A stretch of DNA of 47,115 nt from Kordiimonadales bacterium. Lineage in GTDB: Bacteria > Pseudomonadota > Alphaproteobacteria > Sphingomonadales > Kordiimonadaceae. The notes beneath the pieces are model-generated. The model made no database searches, had not been told where the DNA came from, and saw only the letters and a program-made list of their open reading frames with translations. Below are positions 17,517 to 26,014 of the stretch, piece after piece (within the stretch, counting starts at the first letter, position 1; every line of letters begins with the position of its first letter). Position numbers and translations under genes: made by a program. The stretch is from positions 7,155 to 54,269 of the forward strand of contig NVTU01000019.1 in NCBI GenBank assembly GCA_002401685.1, read 5' to 3'.

Positions 17517-18256
17517 GCCACTTTCCTTTCGCCGTTATCTTCTTGTCCAGTAAGCTTCACGAAAGCTTCTTCAAGGTTTACTTCTCCGGCCCGCGCTATC
17601 AATTCGGCAGGCGATCCCTCAGCACACACCACACCTTCTGCCATCATCACAACATGATCAGAAAGTGCAGAAACCTCGGCCATCACGTGACTAGAAAGCA
17701 GCACACAACGCCCCTCTTTCCGCAAATCGAAGAGAATGGTTCTAAGAAGGCGAATGTTCATCACATCAAGCCCGCGTGTCGGCTCATCAAGTACAATGTT
17801 ACTCGGCCGGTGCAAAATGGCACGTGCCAGAGCAACCTTCATGCGCTGACCTTGGCTGAAGCCTTCGGTTCTACGGTCGAGTATCTCGGACAGGTTCAGC
17901 ATCTTGTCCACTTCTGTAATCGCGGCATCAAGTTTTGTGCCGGACAAACCGTGGAATTCACCAAAATAAGCCAAATGCTCACGCGTCGTAAGCCGCGTAT
18001 AAAGACCAAAGCTATCCGGAAAAACACCGAGGCTTGCCTGTGCTTTCACAGGGTCATCAGCGACAATCATGCCGTCCACTGTCACGCTACCCGCGTCCAT
18101 ATGGAGCAAGCCTGAAATTGCCCGCAATGTCGTAGTTTTGCCTGAGCCGTTAGCACCTAACAGCGTCGTTATTTTTGCATCATCAGCATGAAAGCTAACG
18201 CTTTTCACTGCCTGTACATCGCCGTAAGCTTTGGCTACGTCTTTTACAATAATCAT
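17513..18256 (-). CDS. ABC transporter ATP-binding protein (NatA-like)
   Basis: This 247-residue ATPase has Walker A GANGSGKT at 34-41. The signature is FSQGQ (a variant of LSGGQ) near 137, the Walker B is NIVLDEPT near 157, and the switch His is in LLSSHVM near 190. It pairs with the ABC-2 permease at 16347-17516. It starts 23 bases after the stop of the peptidase-like gene upstream, so all three are probably one operon. Confidence 0.92.
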   Translation of the reverse strand: MIIVKDVAKAYGDVQAVKSVSFHADDAKITTLLGANGSGKTTTLRAISGLLHMDAGSVTVDGMIVADDPVKAQASLGVFPDSFGLYTRLTTREHLAYFGEFHGLSGTKLDAAITEVDKMLNLSEILDRRTEGFSQGQRMKVALARAILHRPSNIVLDEPTRGLDVMNIRLLRTILFDLRKEGRCVLLSSHVMAEVSALSDHVVMMAEGVVCAEGSPAELIARAGEVNLEEAFVKLTGQEDNGERKVA

Positions 18257-18279
18257 AATCTAATCCTTACTTCCGTAGC

Positions 18280-19734
18280 CTACTGCACATTGCCATTAGC
18301 ACTGATCACCAGAGGCAACCGCGCCAAATGATCGAGGCAACTTGTATCAAGGGCTGCCGCATCGAGATTATCAACAAATTCGCTGATCAAGCTCGGCATA
18401 CAAGCAACATAGCTTGTATTATGGCCGGTACCCTTCACGACAATATGGCGTCCGTTTGGAAAACCCTTAACCCAATGCTCACCCAGTGCGGGAGGTGTTA
18501 CAGGGTCTAGGTCTCCTGACAGCACCAACATCGGCACATCGCCTTCTGCAGGCCCGTAAAAGTCCGAAGCACTTGGAACGATATAGTCCCAGCCCTCGCA
18601 GTATTCATTCCAAATTTTATAGTAGCTGTCCCGTGCAAAACTGCCTGCACCGGCAGCCGCTGCGGCATCGTCACCGATGCTGCTAACGTCTTCACCGCAA
18701 AGCAGGGACAGTGTAGAGCCCAGATACATCCCATTAGACAATGCCTCAGCGCCGAAAAGGCCCGCGACTAAAGGCTGCAAGTTCCCGTTTGATGCCTCAT
18801 TGATGGCAAAAGGCAAAATTGTCGTACCCTCGGCGTTATACATAACCGAGCGAATGCTCTCGACCGTCATGGCGATGCTCATCTCGATATCGACAGAAAC
18901 ACCTGTAACTGGGTTCAGGCCTTTGAAACGTAGCTCGCCGTTAGATGCTTTTTCGACAAGCGCATTAACCTGCGCTTTGATGTCAGGGAACGCTTGGTTG
19001 CAGCTCGTTTGTGCTGAACAGTCTTCAATCAATTTATTCAACGCTCGCTCAGCGCTTGCGGGAGCAGAAGAGAACAGCGACGTATCAGGCGGCAATACTC
19101 CGTCGACAACCACGCTGCGTACGCGCTCAGGGTAGCGCTTTAAATAAAGTGACGCCGTCTTTGTACCGTAGGAGCCGCCCCACAAGTTCAGTTGATCGTA
19201 CCCTAGACGGGCCCGAATTTCTTCTGTATCCCTAATAATATTTTCCAAGGTGAAATGGCGCACATCGATATCTTGCTGGCTACGGCATTTCTCTGCTGCG
19301 GCTTTGGGCTCAATGTCCGCATCTTCAATCGGATCAAAGTTACAGCTAAGAGCGTAGGACTTTCCGGTGCCTCGCTGATCAATCAAGATAACGTCACGTT
19401 TGCCAAGGATTTCATCAAAAGCCAAGTCAACGAAGGCACCCTGTTCAGCAGAGGCTTGGCCTGGTCCGCCAGAAAACACAATGAATGCATCTGTTTCTGG
19501 GGACGCCGTCGAGCTTGGCACTACCGCAACAAAAATCGGGATTTGTTTACCGTCTGGATCGTCGTAATTCAGTGGCAATTGAACAGTGGCACACCGTGCA
19601 GCGTTCTTTATGCCGTCCACAAAGCAGGGCTCTAAAGTAAATTTTTCTTTTTGGTTATCGTCCGCAGCACCGGCGGCCATTGTTGCCGTCAGTGCTACGA
19701 GACTTGCTGTCGTCGCTCGGGTAATTTTTTTCAA
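18280..19734 (-). CDS. Secreted alpha/beta hydrolase, TAP-like (tripeptidyl / prolyl aminopeptidase type)
   Basis: This protein of about 484 residues has a signal peptide (MKKITRATTASLVALTATMAAGA). An alpha/beta hydrolase domain has the oxyanion segment FSGGPGQAS, then LIDQRGTGKS. The nucleophile serine is in GGSYG, the Asp in SGDLDPVTP and the His in GTGHNTS. Family members remove N-terminal peptides from short substrates in the periplasm. The start is placed at TTG 19734, because GAGGAA lies 6 bases upstream and a proper signal peptide follows. A longer frame to 19788 would read through a strong palindrome. It precedes an ABC exporter in the same operon. Confidence 0.85.
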   Translation of the reverse strand: MKKITRATTASLVALTATMAAGAADDNQKEKFTLEPCFVDGIKNAARCATVQLPLNYDDPDGKQIPIFVAVVPSSTASPETDAFIVFSGGPGQASAEQGAFVDLAFDEILGKRDVILIDQRGTGKSYALSCNFDPIEDADIEPKAAAEKCRSQQDIDVRHFTLENIIRDTEEIRARLGYDQLNLWGGSYGTKTASLYLKRYPERVRSVVVDGVLPPDTSLFSSAPASAERALNKLIEDCSAQTSCNQAFPDIKAQVNALVEKASNGELRFKGLNPVTGVSVDIEMSIAMTVESIRSVMYNAEGTTILPFAINEASNGNLQPLVAGLFGAEALSNGMYLGSTLSLLCGEDVSSIGDDAAAAAGAGSFARDSYYKIWNEYCEGWDYIVPSASDFYGPAEGDVPMLVLSGDLDPVTPPALGEHWVKGFPNGRHIVVKGTGHNTSYVACMPSLISEFVDNLDAAALDTSCLDHLARLPLVISANGNVQ

Positions 19735-19751
19735 CTCAATTTCCTCTTGGT

Positions 19752-19775
19752 GGACCACGGACCGCGGTGTGGTCC
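19752..19775. promoter_or_regulatory. Compound palindrome just upstream of the peptidase ribosome site
   Basis: GGACCAC (19752-19758) pairs with GTGGTCC (19769-19775). The 10-base centre itself contains the palindrome ACCGCGGT. It ends 5 bases before the GAGGAA ribosome site of the gene starting at 19734. No T-run follows, so an operator or a leader-RNA hairpin is more likely than a terminator of the upstream EF-G-like gene. Confidence 0.4.
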
Positions 19776-19844
19776 CTGTGGCTATCAAGTCAGAAATAAG
19801 CGAAAAAGCTTACAGATTATTTCAAAATTTTTAGCGCATGTTGC

Positions 19845-21851
19845 TTACATAGATGCGTTGCGCCCTTTCAAAACCTCAGCTTTTAACCTGCCACCCAGCT
19901 CCGTCAGATGATCGAATTTGTGCGAAAACGTACCGGTACCCTGTGTTAGCGACCGCAGTTCAATGATCATGTCTTGCATTTCCGAAGCTGGTATCCGCGC
20001 CTCCACCTGATCCCAACCAGGCCAATCATGCCGAACATCGAAACCGCGTATCTGGCCCCTGCGCGATGTAATCAGACTGTTTACTTTGGCGATATAGCTG
20101 CTCGGTGCCATCAGCTGAACATCCTCAATGGGTTCCAGCAGAACCGGGTCACAGTCAGGCATCGCCTCGGCCATGGCTTTGCGGCCAGCTGTTTTAAACG
20201 CCATGTCGCTGCTATCAACTGCGTGGTGCTTGCCGTCCTCCAACGTCACTGCCACATCAACTACGGGGAATCCTAGCGGCCCCTGTTTCAGATAGTCTTT
20301 CACACCGGCTTCGACACTCTGAATATATTGCTTTGGTATAGCGCCGCCGGTTACTTTATCGGCAAAATCAAAACCACTACCGAGCGGTTGCGGGGCAACG
20401 CTGATAACAACATCCCCGTATTGACCATGCCCTCCAGATTGCTTTTTGTAGCGCGTATGTTGAGTTTTGCTGCGACGAATGGTTTCCTTATACGAAACCC
20501 GTGGTGTGGCAAACTCCACCTGAACGCTGTATTTTTCGCAGAGCTTGATTTTTGCGACACGCAAATGGATTTCGCCCTGCCCCCACAATTGCAATTCGCC
20601 AGTATCCTGACTATGCGACAATTCGTAGGCTGGATCTTCTTCTATTAGCTTGTTCAAGGCTTCTGAAAGTTTAGCTTCGTCTTTTCGTTCCAGCACCTCG
20701 ACCGCCATAGCAAACACAGGCTGTGATTTGGCTGGCATCCATTTGCTATCGGCTCCAAGCAAACAGCCTGTTTCAGCGCCCTCTAATCTGGGAATGGAAA
20801 CTATATCCCCCGCAGTTGCCGCGCCAACCTTCCTAAGGTCGGTTCCAACGGGCTTCATCATGCCTGGAATTTTCAGGCCACCAATTGTCACTCCGTCCCT
20901 GATCTTGCCTGACATCACGCGCGCAAGGGAGGTTTTACCGAGACGGGGCATATGCCGTGTTTTAAGCACATAAAGTGCCGGTTTAGCATTTTCTTCCAGC
21001 CCAAATCGCTTGCTCGTATGATCAAATCCAGGCATCTCGTGGCGCAAGGCTTTCAAGAGCCGCCTGATCCCGAAAAGCTGTGTAGCACAGCCCATCAACA
21101 CCGGCATGACTTTGCCTGCTTGCAAGTCTTCCGCAAGATCAGCAAACACTTCGCTCGAAGGTGGGTCAATATCTTCTAGCAGTTCCTCCATAAGGCAATC
21201 ATGGAAATCCGCCAGCCGTTCCATTAACTGGAACCTATCGTCTGCAATCTGGTCGACAAGCCCTTCAGGCATATCAATCATGCGGCTTTCGGAGCCAGGC
21301 TCATAATGATAGGCACGATTGGCAGCCAAATCCACAAAACCGCTGATATCATTGCCATCACGTATCGGTACATGGCGCAGCAGAACCGGCAGCGCGCTTA
21401 CGGTTTCAATGGCAGCAGCCAAATCGCGGATATGCACATCGCTGTGGTCAATTTTATTGATAAACAACAAGTGCGGAATACCTTCTGCTTCAAGATCATG
21501 CAGCAGAGGACTTAGCGCTTGAATTTTAGTGGGCTCCGGCTCAACCACCACCACGGCCACATCCGCTGCATGAACCGCATTGCGCATTTCCTGCGAAAAC
21601 TCGATCGACCCGGGGCAATCAAGAAATATATATTCATCACCAAGATACGTTGCTGATGCCATATTCAGGTCGACACCCATCCCCAGCTTCTTTGCGCCTA
21701 CCGTGTCGTCACCAAAAACCCGCTCTCCGTTTGCACGGCGGCGGGTTGTTTTTGTATGAAATAGAATATTCTCTAAAAGCGTCGTTTTGCCGCTTGAATA
21801 AGGGCCCACGAGTGCAACAACCCGTGGGCCTCTTTGATCGCCATTAGCCAT
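19845..21851 (-). CDS. EF-G-like translational GTPase paralogue with altered G motifs
   Basis: This 668-residue protein has an EF-G domain plan: G domain (about 1-270), domain II (about 290-370), then domains III-V with GETHL-like GEIHL and the C-terminal EFG_C fold. The G1 loop is GPYSSGKT (16-23), and G4 is NKID (132-135). G3 is DCPGS (78-82), where EF-G has DTPGH, so the catalytic histidine position is a serine. The switch I RGITI motif is absent (MGVDLNMAS instead). This fits the EF-G-like paralogue family found in many bacteria beside true fusA, whose role is unsettled. GGGAGGG precedes the ATG. Confidence 0.85.
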   Translation of the reverse strand: MANGDQRGPRVVALVGPYSSGKTTLLENILFHTKTTRRRANGERVFGDDTVGAKKLGMGVDLNMASATYLGDEYIFLDCPGSIEFSQEMRNAVHAADVAVVVVEPEPTKIQALSPLLHDLEAEGIPHLLFINKIDHSDVHIRDLAAAIETVSALPVLLRHVPIRDGNDISGFVDLAANRAYHYEPGSESRMIDMPEGLVDQIADDRFQLMERLADFHDCLMEELLEDIDPPSSEVFADLAEDLQAGKVMPVLMGCATQLFGIRRLLKALRHEMPGFDHTSKRFGLEENAKPALYVLKTRHMPRLGKTSLARVMSGKIRDGVTIGGLKIPGMMKPVGTDLRKVGAATAGDIVSIPRLEGAETGCLLGADSKWMPAKSQPVFAMAVEVLERKDEAKLSEALNKLIEEDPAYELSHSQDTGELQLWGQGEIHLRVAKIKLCEKYSVQVEFATPRVSYKETIRRSKTQHTRYKKQSGGHGQYGDVVISVAPQPLGSGFDFADKVTGGAIPKQYIQSVEAGVKDYLKQGPLGFPVVDVAVTLEDGKHHAVDSSDMAFKTAGRKAMAEAMPDCDPVLLEPIEDVQLMAPSSYIAKVNSLITSRRGQIRGFDVRHDWPGWDQVEARIPASEMQDMIIELRSLTQGTGTFSHKFDHLTELGGRLKAEVLKGRNASM

Positions 21852-21906
21852 GTATCCCTCCCTTGCGGATCAAAAATGAGTTCTGAATGGGTACAAAATA
21901 CGCGTA

Positions 21907-21927
21907 CGACAAATCAATTATTTGTCG
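21907..21927. promoter_or_regulatory. 8-bp inverted repeat in the EF-G-like / HMG-CoA lyase divergent region
   Basis: CGACAAAT, five bases, ATTTGTCG. It is a perfect arm pair with operator-like spacing, 56 bases upstream of the EF-G-like start. A second, shorter palindrome ATGACTTTAGTCAT (22071-22084) lies nearer the HMG-CoA lyase gene. Confidence 0.35.
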
Positions 21928-22195
21928 CCTGACGGCACAAGTATGGGGGCATGAAGCGGTGGCCTACCATAGCAGAAGTTGAGACCTGAGCCAAACCCAA
22001 GTTTTAAACAACCCAATGAATTTGCCTACGTGAAAGACAGTTTCACAAACACGAACTCTGATTTACAAAAATGACTTTAGTCATGGCCTTGAAATAAGGT
22101 CGAAAAGCATGATAATTGGCAGTGGTTTTGGGCAAAAAGAAAAAGCACTCGCTATTAATCTGCCCGATCAGACCAGATATAGGGCACCAGAATCT

Positions 22196-23110
22196 ATGAA
22201 CGCTGTAGAAATTGTCGAAGTTGGCGCCCGTGACGGGCTGCAAAATGAAGCTGTGGCTTTCTCCACTGCGCAAAAAGTTGAGCTCATAAACAGCGCTGTC
22301 GCCGCAGGGATCAAGCGCCTGGAAGTGGCCAGTTTTGTACACCCAAAATTTGTACCTCAAATGGCCGATGCAGAAGCCGTTGTCGCGGACCTACCGGACA
22401 ATAGCGCCGTGCAGTATATTGGCCTTGTGCTCAACAAACGTGGCTACATGCGGGCAGAAGCAACGCGCGAAGGCAATAAACGCGGCGTTGATGAAGTGGG
22501 CTGTGTAACAACCGCGTCCAACACATTCGGCCAGAAGAACCAAGGTCAGGACCGAGCGGAAACCATTGCAGAGACCAAAGCCATCATTAAAATGGCAAAG
22601 CGCGACGGGCTTTCAGCCCAAGTCACCATTTCAACCGCCTTTGGCTGCCCTTTCGAAGGCGAAGTGGCCGAGCAAACAGTGATCGATATGGCAAAGGAAT
22701 TGGCCGATGCAGACCCGCGCGAGATTGCAATCGCAGACACCATCGGTGTAGCTGTACCGAACCAAGTGGCTGACATGGTAGCAAAGCTGAAAGAAACCCT
22801 GCCGGGCATGCCGATCCGTGCCCATTTCCACAATACGCGCAACACTGGCATTGCCAACGCCTGGGCCGCCTATTCGGCTGGCGCCACCGTGCTGGACGCC
22901 AGCGTCGCCGGCCTAGGCGGTTGCCCCTTTGCGCCGCGCGCTACTGGCAACATTGGCACAGAAGATTTGATTTACTTATTGGACCGCTCTGGCGTCACCT
23001 CGGGCGTCGAGCTCGATAAGATGATAAGCCTAGCCAAATGGATAGAAAACATCCTCGGTCGCCCTGCGCCTTCAATGGTATCGCAGGCAGGTGGGTTTCC
23101 CACCCCCTAA
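22196..23110 (+). CDS. Hydroxymethylglutaryl-CoA lyase
   Basis: This protein of about 304 residues is a TIM-barrel lyase of the HMGL/DRE family. It has VEVGARDGLQNE near the N-terminus (catalytic R-D), HFHNTRNTG with the metal-binding His, and the signature SVAGLGGCPFAP with the catalytic cysteine. It splits HMG-CoA into acetoacetate and acetyl-CoA in leucine breakdown. The start is placed at ATG 22196, because the family begins just before VEIVEVG. An in-frame ATG at 22109 would add 29 unlikely residues. The usual leucine-pathway partners (MCC, isovaleryl-CoA dehydrogenase) are not downstream. Confidence 0.9.
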   Translation: MNAVEIVEVGARDGLQNEAVAFSTAQKVELINSAVAAGIKRLEVASFVHPKFVPQMADAEAVVADLPDNSAVQYIGLVLNKRGYMRAEATREGNKRGVDEVGCVTTASNTFGQKNQGQDRAETIAETKAIIKMAKRDGLSAQVTISTAFGCPFEGEVAEQTVIDMAKELADADPREIAIADTIGVAVPNQVADMVAKLKETLPGMPIRAHFHNTRNTGIANAWAAYSAGATVLDASVAGLGGCPFAPRATGNIGTEDLIYLLDRSGVTSGVELDKMISLAKWIENILGRPAPSMVSQAGGFPTP

Positions 23111-23114
23111 ACGC

Positions 23115-23525
23115 CTATGCACCAATCGCCAGCCATACCCACATGAAAATCAGGGCTATATTACTAGCCATGAACGCATAAAACCGCGTCATGATTTTGC
23201 GCACATAAATATGGACGTACGCGTGAAGTACCCGAAACGAGGCATAGGCCCACGCGGCGGCAAGCATCACATCGTCCGCTTTATCAAGAACCATCGCGGC
23301 TAGGCTCACGACATAAAACAAGACCGGCATTTCAAATTGGCTGGAGAAGTTGCGGTCTACTACGCGCACCTCTGGCGGCTCGCCCTTACCTTGATAGAGT
23401 TTGAAATACTTTGGGTCAGTCTTCCCGGCATAAGCTGCTTTAAAACGGCGGCGAACAAAAAGAGCGAGGACGCTGAATGTCAGCGTCCCCTGCAATAGTA
23501 TGGGATAAAAAAGGGCTTTGTCCAT
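23115..23525 (-). CDS. MAPEG-family membrane protein
   Basis: This protein of about 136 residues has four predicted spans and the MAPEG layout: a span at 5-25, the RNFSSQFEMPVLFYV segment near 58-72, then AYASFRVLHAYVHI and a final span. MAPEG proteins include glutathione-dependent enzymes, but bacterial members are mostly uncharacterised. The start is the ATG at 23525, one base after the stop of the TPR gene, so it is translationally coupled. It converges on the HMG-CoA lyase gene, with only four bases between the stops. Confidence 0.82.
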   Translation of the reverse strand: MDKALFYPILLQGTLTFSVLALFVRRRFKAAYAGKTDPKYFKLYQGKGEPPEVRVVDRNFSSQFEMPVLFYVVSLAAMVLDKADDVMLAAAWAYASFRVLHAYVHIYVRKIMTRFYAFMASNIALIFMWVWLAIGA

Positions 23526-23526
23526 T

Positions 23527-24018
23527 TTAGTTCGAAGCCTGGTATGGCTGACCAAATGAGGCGAGCTGTGTGCCACTTTGCAGGTTTGCCAGAACCCGTT
23601 TTACTATTCTATTCGCGGGCTTCAAAGACGCAGCCTTCTCGGCATCCGCCATAGCCAGATCATTCTGACCAAGGGCTACACGGACGTTGCTGCGGTTCAC
23701 ATACGCGCGCCAGTACGTGCGGTTGTTTGCAATTGCTTTATTGCAGGCGTCCTCTGCCGCTTCGTAATCACCGCGGGCATAATCAACAGCACAGAGGTTG
23801 TTATAGCCTTCACTGATGCGGGTCTGAGCCACGCCGTGCTTCAAAGCGCGTTTATAGTAGCGAGACGCTTTGTCGAGCTTGCCAGCCATCATAGCTTTAA
23901 CAGCGGTAGAGTACGCTGAGTTTTTCTGAACGAATATAACTTCAGAGGCAGTGGCTGAAGTGAAACCGGCGAGCGTAACTGAAGCCGCGATAAGCGTGGT
24001 TTTAAATGCTTTATACAT
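23527..24018 (-). CDS. Secreted tetratricopeptide-repeat protein
   Basis: This 163-residue protein has a signal peptide (about 1-24, ending SATA-SE). About three TPR units follow: AVKAMMAGKLDKASRYYKRAL, GYNNLCAVDYARGDYEAAEDACNKAI and AYVNRSNVRVALGQNDLAMADAEKA. It is a likely periplasmic protein-interaction factor. It is first in a two-gene operon with the MAPEG protein and divergent from a LysR regulator. Confidence 0.8.
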   Translation of the reverse strand: MYKAFKTTLIAASVTLAGFTSATASEVIFVQKNSAYSTAVKAMMAGKLDKASRYYKRALKHGVAQTRISEGYNNLCAVDYARGDYEAAEDACNKAIANNRTYWRAYVNRSNVRVALGQNDLAMADAEKAASLKPANRIVKRVLANLQSGTQLASFGQPYQASN

Positions 24019-24172
24019 GTGTTTGTCCTTTTATCGTTGGAGTACCGAACAGCAACTGGGGGGCCGCTATACGAGATATAATCAAACACAAACGCATATT
24101 AACTGTTGAAAATGGCAAGGCTGGTATACATATTCGTATGGATAGATAACGACAACAAACAGCGAGATACAC

Positions 24173-25072
24173 ATGCTTAATTGGGACGACATGAAATACT
24201 TCCTGGCCATGGCCGAGGAAGGCAGCCTCTCCGCCGCCGCACGCAGGCTTACTGTTAGCCAACCAACATTGTCCCGCCGCCTAACGGCGCTTGAGGGCAG
24301 CATTGGCTCTGAATTATTCTCCCGTACGCGCTCAGGGTTGGAGATGACAGCGCTTGGAGAACGGCTTGTGCAGCATGCCCGGCATATGCAAGACGATATT
24401 CATTCGGTCGAACGCCTGATTACCGGCCACGACAGCAGCCTTTCAGGCACTGTCACAATATCCTGCATTGAAATACTTGGCGGTGAATGGTTGGTGAAAC
24501 AGTGTCGGCCCTTCTATGATCAGTACCCAGGCATCACCATCGACATAAAAGTAGAGAATGCAGCGTCCGACCTATTGCGTAGAGAAGCCGACATCGCGCT
24601 GCGCATGTTCAGACCAGTGCAAAATGATCTTATCGCCAAAAAATCTGCGACGATGAGCTACGGCTATTACGCCAGCCAGGACTATATCGACAGGATGGGC
24701 ATGCCGGAGCGGCTTTCAGATCTGAAAGATCATCATTTTATTCTGCCCCATGACGAGATACTGATCCATAGCACCCAGAAACATAACCGCCCTTTTCGCT
24801 TGCCAAAGGCCAAGACTGTCTTCCGGTCCAACAACTTACTTACTCTTGCCACCGCAGTACGTGAAGGATATGGGATCGGCGCTTATGCCTGCGTTACAGC
24901 AAGAGACGAGCCTAATCTGGTGCGGCTTTTTGACAACCGCCTGGTCTTTAGTTCCGACATCTGGATCGTGAGCCACGCCGAACTCAGGCGCAGTGCTCGG
25001 ATCAGGGCAATGTATGATTTTCTGGGAGATATGATTTCAGATAACAGCGCGGCCTTTGAAGGAACCGTTTAG
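24173..25072 (+). CDS. LysR-family transcriptional regulator
   Basis: This 299-residue protein has the N-terminal winged helix-turn-helix (about 1-60; GSLSAAARRLTVSQPTLSRRL) and the C-terminal LysR substrate-binding domain (about 88-290). It is divergent from the TPR/MAPEG operon across 154 bp, a layout that often means control of the neighbour. The effector is unknown. Confidence 0.9.
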   Translation: MLNWDDMKYFLAMAEEGSLSAAARRLTVSQPTLSRRLTALEGSIGSELFSRTRSGLEMTALGERLVQHARHMQDDIHSVERLITGHDSSLSGTVTISCIEILGGEWLVKQCRPFYDQYPGITIDIKVENAASDLLRREADIALRMFRPVQNDLIAKKSATMSYGYYASQDYIDRMGMPERLSDLKDHHFILPHDEILIHSTQKHNRPFRLPKAKTVFRSNNLLTLATAVREGYGIGAYACVTARDEPNLVRLFDNRLVFSSDIWIVSHAELRRSARIRAMYDFLGDMISDNSAAFEGTV

Positions 25073-25090
25073 ATTGGCCACCAAAACAAG

Positions 25091-26014
25091 TCAGTTCGGG
25101 TCATCGATACCAAAATAGTGCACGGCCCGAACTTTATTCCCACATCCTTGATATTCGAGTTTCTCAAAACAGCTTCTCGCCATCATAATTCCGCGGCCAT
25201 GCTTTTTATTGTGCACACCCGTCTCTTCCATATAGGGCGTAAAGTCGAACCCTTTGCCGCTGTCGATCACTTCGAAGAATACCTGGTTTGCCTGCCGTTC
25301 GAAGTCAACGGTTACATAGAGGTTTCGATATTCAGGAAGCTCTCGCCGCCTCTCAATTTCGTCGGCGAGCCGACCCTCAGCAATCAACAGTCCTTTTTCT
25401 TCATGTCCAATATCAAGGCAACCGTGCTCAACGCCGTTTACAAAAAGCTCCGTCAGTCCGATCGCGATCGGCATGGGACTTGGGCATGTCATTGACAGAA
25501 GATTTGCGAGGTTTTGCGCTTCCCGCCTTGTTTTAAAGCGGAACTGCCCTTTCACGATTTGCCCGAAAGCAGAAGAGCGTTTGCGGAGCTCGGTCCGTAA
25601 AGACAGTAAACGATTAAAGTCCTCGATCTCCATTGTGATGATGGTTCGAAGCGCTTTAAAACCCAGATTAGCATCCACAACCTTGGTTACGCCAAAATCG
25701 AGGAGCTCCTTTACGTCTACTGAGGTAATGTCATCTACTAGCGCGACAATCGGACCACCAGCGTCACGGTATCCAAGGTCCACATGCTCCATACAGTCCT
25801 GAACAGAGAAGCTAGGGCTAGACCCATCAATCAATATTGCCCCGAGCTTCCTAATTTCAAGAAGATTGGCCGCCTCTAATTCAACCAGCGTTTTGGCTTC
25901 GCACAGACGAAAATCACCGCAGGTCAGATCAGGTTTCATCTTCTCCAACAAACCTCCGGTAGGTTCAAATGCGAACACTACAGGCTGATGCGTATCTATC
26001 GTGACATACTTCAC
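25091..26014 (-). CDS. Receiver-like domain fused to HATPase_c_2 anti-sigma / serine kinase domain
   Basis: In this 307-residue protein the C-terminal half (about 150-300) is a GHKL ATPase of the RsbW/SpoIIAB type. It has N-box ELFVNGVEHG, G1 DSGKGFD and G2 HGRGIMMA. The N-terminal 130 residues look like a receiver fold, with ILIDGS at the strand-3 position and VALVDD at strand 4. The acidic pair of strand 1 is missing, so phosphorylation is doubtful. It overlaps the SpoIIE phosphatase gene by four bases. In partner switching such a kinase phosphorylates a STAS antagonist, here probably the product of 27274-27573. Confidence 0.8.
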   Translation of the reverse strand: MKYVTIDTHQPVVFAFEPTGGLLEKMKPDLTCGDFRLCEAKTLVELEAANLLEIRKLGAILIDGSSPSFSVQDCMEHVDLGYRDAGGPIVALVDDITSVDVKELLDFGVTKVVDANLGFKALRTIITMEIEDFNRLLSLRTELRKRSSAFGQIVKGQFRFKTRREAQNLANLLSMTCPSPMPIAIGLTELFVNGVEHGCLDIGHEEKGLLIAEGRLADEIERRRELPEYRNLYVTVDFERQANQVFFEVIDSGKGFDFTPYMEETGVHNKKHGRGIMMARSCFEKLEYQGCGNKVRAVHYFGIDDPN

